Source: Gemmatimonadota bacterium
GTDB lineage: Bacteria; Gemmatimonadota; Gemmatimonadetes; JACCXV01; JAHWKZ01
Direction of reading: 5' to 3'
Length of the DNA: 29,136 nucleotides
Assembly: GCA_019347645.1 (NCBI GenBank)
Contig: JAHWKZ010000005.1
Location: 1-29,136 of the forward strand
Shown: positions 26,497-29,136 of the stretch, piece by piece
Numbering within the stretch: the first letter of the stretch is position 1
Layout: the number at the start of each line of letters is the position of its first letter
Program-made: the position numbers and the translations under genes
Notes under the pieces: model-generated
The model's input: the letters and a program-made list of their open reading frames with translations, nothing else
Told to the model about the DNA's origin: nothing
Database searches by the model: none

Positions 26497-27953
26497 GCCG
26501 CGCCGCCGCGCTCCCGATCGAGCCCGGCGTCGACACTTCCGGGGCGCTGGTCAACCCCGACCTCGCTCCCATCCAACCGTCGGGCCGGAGCTGGAGCCTC
26601 TGGCACTTCGCCGCCCTGTGGGTGGCGATGAGCGTCTGCATCCCGACGTACATGTTGGCGGCCGGCATGGTGGCCAGCGGCATGAACTGGTGGCAGAGCC
26701 TCTCCGCCGTTTTCCTCGGCAACGCGATCGTCCTGGTGCCGATGGTCGTGAACGGCCACGCCGGGGCGCGCTACGGGATCCCCTTCCCGGTCTTCGCCCG
26801 CGCCTCGTTCGGCACCCGGGGCGCGCACGTCCCGGCGCTCCTCAGGGCGGTGGTGGCGTGCGGGTGGTTCGGGATCCAGACGTGGATCGGCGGCCTCGCG
26901 CTGAACGTGCTGCTCTCGCTGGCGTGGCCTGGCTGGAGGGAGCTCGGCGGGGCGTGGGCGTTCATGGGATACGGCCTCTCCCATTACCTCGCCTTCGGTC
27001 TTTTCTGGATGGCGAACATGGCGTTCGCCTGGAGCGGGACGGAGTCGATCAAATGGCTCGAGTCGCTGGCCGCGCCGTTCCTGATCGCGATGGGGATCGG
27101 GCTTCTCGTCTGGGCCACCCGCCAAGTCGGCGGCGTCGGCGAGATGCTCGGCGGGGCCGAGCGGCTCGTCGCCGAGGCGCCGCGCGGGGGCCGGGCGTTC
27201 TGGATCGGGACGTTCGTTCCGTGGCTGACCGCGATGGTCGGCTTCTGGGCCACCCTCGCGCTCAACATCCCCGACTTCACCCGCTACGCTCGGAGTCAGG
27301 CCGACCAGGCGATCGGCCAGACGGTGGGGCTGCTGACGACGATGCCGCTGTTCGCCTTCATCGGGATCGCGGTGACCAGCGCCACCGTGCTCCTCTACGG
27401 GGAGGCGATCTGGAACCCGATCGACCTGGTGGAGCGGATCGCCACCGGCGGCCGCGCGTGGATGGGCATCGCGGCGATGTTCGCCGTTGTCGTGGCGACG
27501 CTCTCGACGAACATCGCCGCCAACGTCGTGGCCCCGGCCAACACGTTCGCCAACCTCGCCCCGCGGACGATCTCGTTCCGGGCCGGGGGGACGATCGCCG
27601 GGGTGATCGGGGTCGTGATCCTTCCGTGGAAGCTCCTCGACGCCTACCAGACGTGGCTCCTCTCCTATTCCGGGCTCCTGGGTGCCGCGGGCGGGGTGCT
27701 GATCGCCGACTACCTCATCGTCCGCCGAGGAGTCCTCGACCTCGACGGCCTCTACCGCTCCGACGGGCCCTACGCCTATTCCGGCGGCGTCAACCGCCGG
27801 GCGATCCTGGCGCTCGGAGCCGGCGTGGCGGTCGCGCTGGCCGGGCTGGCCGACCCGCGGCTGCGGTTCCTGTTCGACGGCGCGTGGTTCTCCGCCGGGG
27901 CGGTGGCGTTTCTCGCCTACGCCACCCTGATGTGCGAGCCGGACCTTGCCTGA
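26493..27953 (+). CDS. NCS1-family nucleobase transporter
   Basis: 486 residues, about 12 hydrophobic segments. The N-terminal signature NPDLAPIQPSGRSWSLWHF followed by WVAMSVCIPTYMLAAG, the early GARYGIPFPVFARASFG and GWFGIQTWIGG are typical of the nucleobase:cation symporter-1 family (uracil, cytosine, allantoin, hydantoin carriers). The later segment LNIPDFTRYARS is also a family mark. It is an inner-membrane importer of a purine, pyrimidine or related ring compound. Start GTG 26493 overlaps the FAD-subunit stop as GTGA, with GGGAGGG just upstream at rather short spacing; GTG 26475 is an alternative. Its place directly after the molybdenum hydroxylase is the best clue that the enzyme oxidises a nucleobase. 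Confidence 0.93.
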   Translation: MSRAAALPIEPGVDTSGALVNPDLAPIQPSGRSWSLWHFAALWVAMSVCIPTYMLAAGMVASGMNWWQSLSAVFLGNAIVLVPMVVNGHAGARYGIPFPVFARASFGTRGAHVPALLRAVVACGWFGIQTWIGGLALNVLLSLAWPGWRELGGAWAFMGYGLSHYLAFGLFWMANMAFAWSGTESIKWLESLAAPFLIAMGIGLLVWATRQVGGVGEMLGGAERLVAEAPRGGRAFWIGTFVPWLTAMVGFWATLALNIPDFTRYARSQADQAIGQTVGLLTTMPLFAFIGIAVTSATVLLYGEAIWNPIDLVERIATGGRAWMGIAAMFAVVVATLSTNIAANVVAPANTFANLAPRTISFRAGGTIAGVIGVVILPWKLLDAYQTWLLSYSGLLGAAGGVLIADYLIVRRGVLDLDGLYRSDGPYAYSGGVNRRAILALGAGVAVALAGLADPRLRFLFDGAWFSAGAVAFLAYATLMCEPDLA

Positions 27954-29136
27954 GGCCTCCCCGACCGCCTCGGCGGGACTGGTCGCCCGGCTGATCGGAC
28001 GAACGGGTGGCACCGCGATCCTCGACCCCACCGGCGCACACGACTACGCGACGCTCGTCGACGCCTCCGCGGCGATCGCCACCGATCTGCTCCGCGGGCT
28101 CGGCGACCGGAGCGATCTGGGCGGCGTGCGGGTGGCCTTCCTGGTCCCGCCCGGGGCGGGGTGGGCGGCGACACTGTACGGGATCTGGCGGGCCGGCGGA
28201 GTGGCCGTCCCGCTCGCCCTCGGCTGGCCCGCTCCCGAGCTCCAGCACGCGATCGAGGAGACCGGCGCCGGGACGATCCTCGCCACCTCCGAGCTGGAGT
28301 CCCGGATCGCCGATATCGCCAGCCGGCTCGGAGTGCCTCGACGAACCCTCCAGCGAACCGACGAGCTGCCGGCGGTCCTCTCCGCCCCACCCCCTTCGGG
28401 GCGGCCGGAAGGGCTCCCCACCGTCCCCTCCGACCGCGCCGCGATGATCCTCTTCACGAGCGGCACCACGAGCCGCCCGAAGGGCGTCGTCCATACCCAC
28501 GGCTCGATCGCCGCCCAGGTGGACACGCTGGTCGAGGCGTGGGCCTGGAGCGAGAGCGACCGGCTCCTCCACGTCCTCCCGCTGCACCACGTTCACGGGA
28601 TCGTCAACGGATTGCTCTGCGCGCTCGCCTCCGGGGCAACGTGCGACCTGCTGCCGGAGTTCGACGCGGAGACGGTGTGGCGGGCCTTCGTCGAACGCCC
28701 CGTCACGCTGTTCATGGCGGTGCCCACCGTGTACGCGCGGCTGATCGCCGCCTGGGAGGACGCCGGGCCGTCCGACCGGGCGGTCCGGTCCGAGGCCACG
28801 GCGCGCCAGCGGGTGATGATCTCCGGCTCCGCGCCGCTGCCCGTCCCCTTGCTCGAGCGCTGGGAGCGGATCGCCGGCCAGAGGCTGCTGGAGCGGTACG
28901 GGATGACCGAGATCGGGATGGCGCTCTCGAACCCGCTCGAGGGGGAGCGGCGCCCGGGGACGGTGGGCTTCCCGCTGCCGGGGATCTCCGTCCGACTCGT
29001 CGACGAGTCGGGCCGACCGGTCGAGCGGGAGGGGGAGCCCGGCGAGATCGAGGTCGCCGGTCCCACGGTGTTCCGCGAGTACTGGCGCCGTCCGGCGGCG
29101 ACCGGCTCGGCGTTCCGCGACGGCTGGTTCGTCACC
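27946..29136 (+). CDS. Malonyl-CoA-synthetase-like acyl-CoA ligase (partial)
   Basis: 397 codons, open at the right edge, so the C-terminal lid domain is missing. It belongs to the ANL adenylate-forming superfamily: P-loop ILFTSGTTSRPKGVVHTHGS (from about 167), LPLHHVHGIVN, FMAVPTVYARL, SGSAPLPVPLLERWERI, LERYGMTEIGMALSNPL and PGTVGFPLPGISVRLVD. These segments closely resemble malonyl-CoA synthetases (MatB and eukaryotic ACSF3), so the likely reaction is malonate or a methylmalonate plus ATP and CoA to the acyl-CoA. The start is TTG 27946, the only start codon between the in-frame stop at 27928 and the conserved domain. It overlaps the transporter gene by eight bases, and the ribosome site is weak. 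An operon mate of the molybdenum hydroxylase and NCS1 carrier. Confidence 0.9.
   Translation, partial: MPEASPTASAGLVARLIGRTGGTAILDPTGAHDYATLVDASAAIATDLLRGLGDRSDLGGVRVAFLVPPGAGWAATLYGIWRAGGVAVPLALGWPAPELQHAIEETGAGTILATSELESRIADIASRLGVPRRTLQRTDELPAVLSAPPPSGRPEGLPTVPSDRAAMILFTSGTTSRPKGVVHTHGSIAAQVDTLVEAWAWSESDRLLHVLPLHHVHGIVNGLLCALASGATCDLLPEFDAETVWRAFVERPVTLFMAVPTVYARLIAAWEDAGPSDRAVRSEATARQRVMISGSAPLPVPLLERWERIAGQRLLERYGMTEIGMALSNPLEGERRPGTVGFPLPGISVRLVDESGRPVEREGEPGEIEVAGPTVFREYWRRPAATGSAFRDGWFVT

Overview
The window is a dense, very GC-rich bacterial chromosome segment (about 70% GC by eye) with 20 supported protein genes, one of them cut by the right edge. I see no tRNA, rRNA, CRISPR array, insertion sequence or phage gene. 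The organism looks like a Gram-negative, GC-rich soil or marine bacterium. A Gemmatimonadota or Acidobacteriota member is my best guess, from the secreted HEAT-cyclophilin fusion, a cyclase-TolB-like-TPR protein and signal peptides ending in ...PAQ or ...AAQQ. This is inference, because there is no phylogenetic marker here.

Layout. (1) 39-1481: a cytochrome P450. (2) 1516-7610: a nucleotide-signalling block. It holds two divergently transcribed class III cyclases (one with a MerR-like and regulatory N-terminus, one with a transmembrane segment, TolB-like domain and TPRs), then an MscS-type channel with a C-terminal cyclic-nucleotide-binding domain, then a protein built almost wholly of 22-residue amphipathic repeats. 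(3) 7607-11351: a secreted HEAT-repeat/cyclophilin protein and a divergent L,D-transpeptidase lipoprotein. (4) 16742 down to 11342 on the minus strand: a tight cluster of PEP synthase, a threonine/serine dehydratase, a small cupin and an FAD monooxygenase. (5) 17087-18427: a secreted M20 amidohydrolase. (6) 20595 down to 18424: a PilB/GspE-type ATPase fused to a response-regulator receiver domain, divergent from a stand-alone receiver protein (20809) that is followed by a nitrilase-fold hydrolase (21295). (7) 22235 to beyond 29136: an operon whose genes overlap end to end, encoding a three-subunit molybdenum hydroxylase (2Fe-2S, Mo and FAD subunits) with a CoxG-like protein, an NCS1 nucleobase transporter and a malonyl-CoA-synthetase-like acyl-CoA ligase.

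How the genes may work together. Block 2 reads as a cyclic-nucleotide-to-membrane-channel module: cyclases make the ligand, the channel binds it, and the repeat protein may coat the membrane. Block 7 fits import of a nucleobase (NCS1), its oxidation by the Mo enzyme, and activation of a resulting malonate-like acid by the ligase. That is the logic of oxidative pyrimidine degradation (uracil to barbiturate to ureidomalonate to malonate), although the two hydrolases of that route are not visible here. Block 4 links serine/threonine deamination to pyruvate with PEP synthesis, a gluconeogenic pairing.

Most convergent gene ends touch or overlap, and at two sites one CTAG palindrome supplies the stop codons of both genes.
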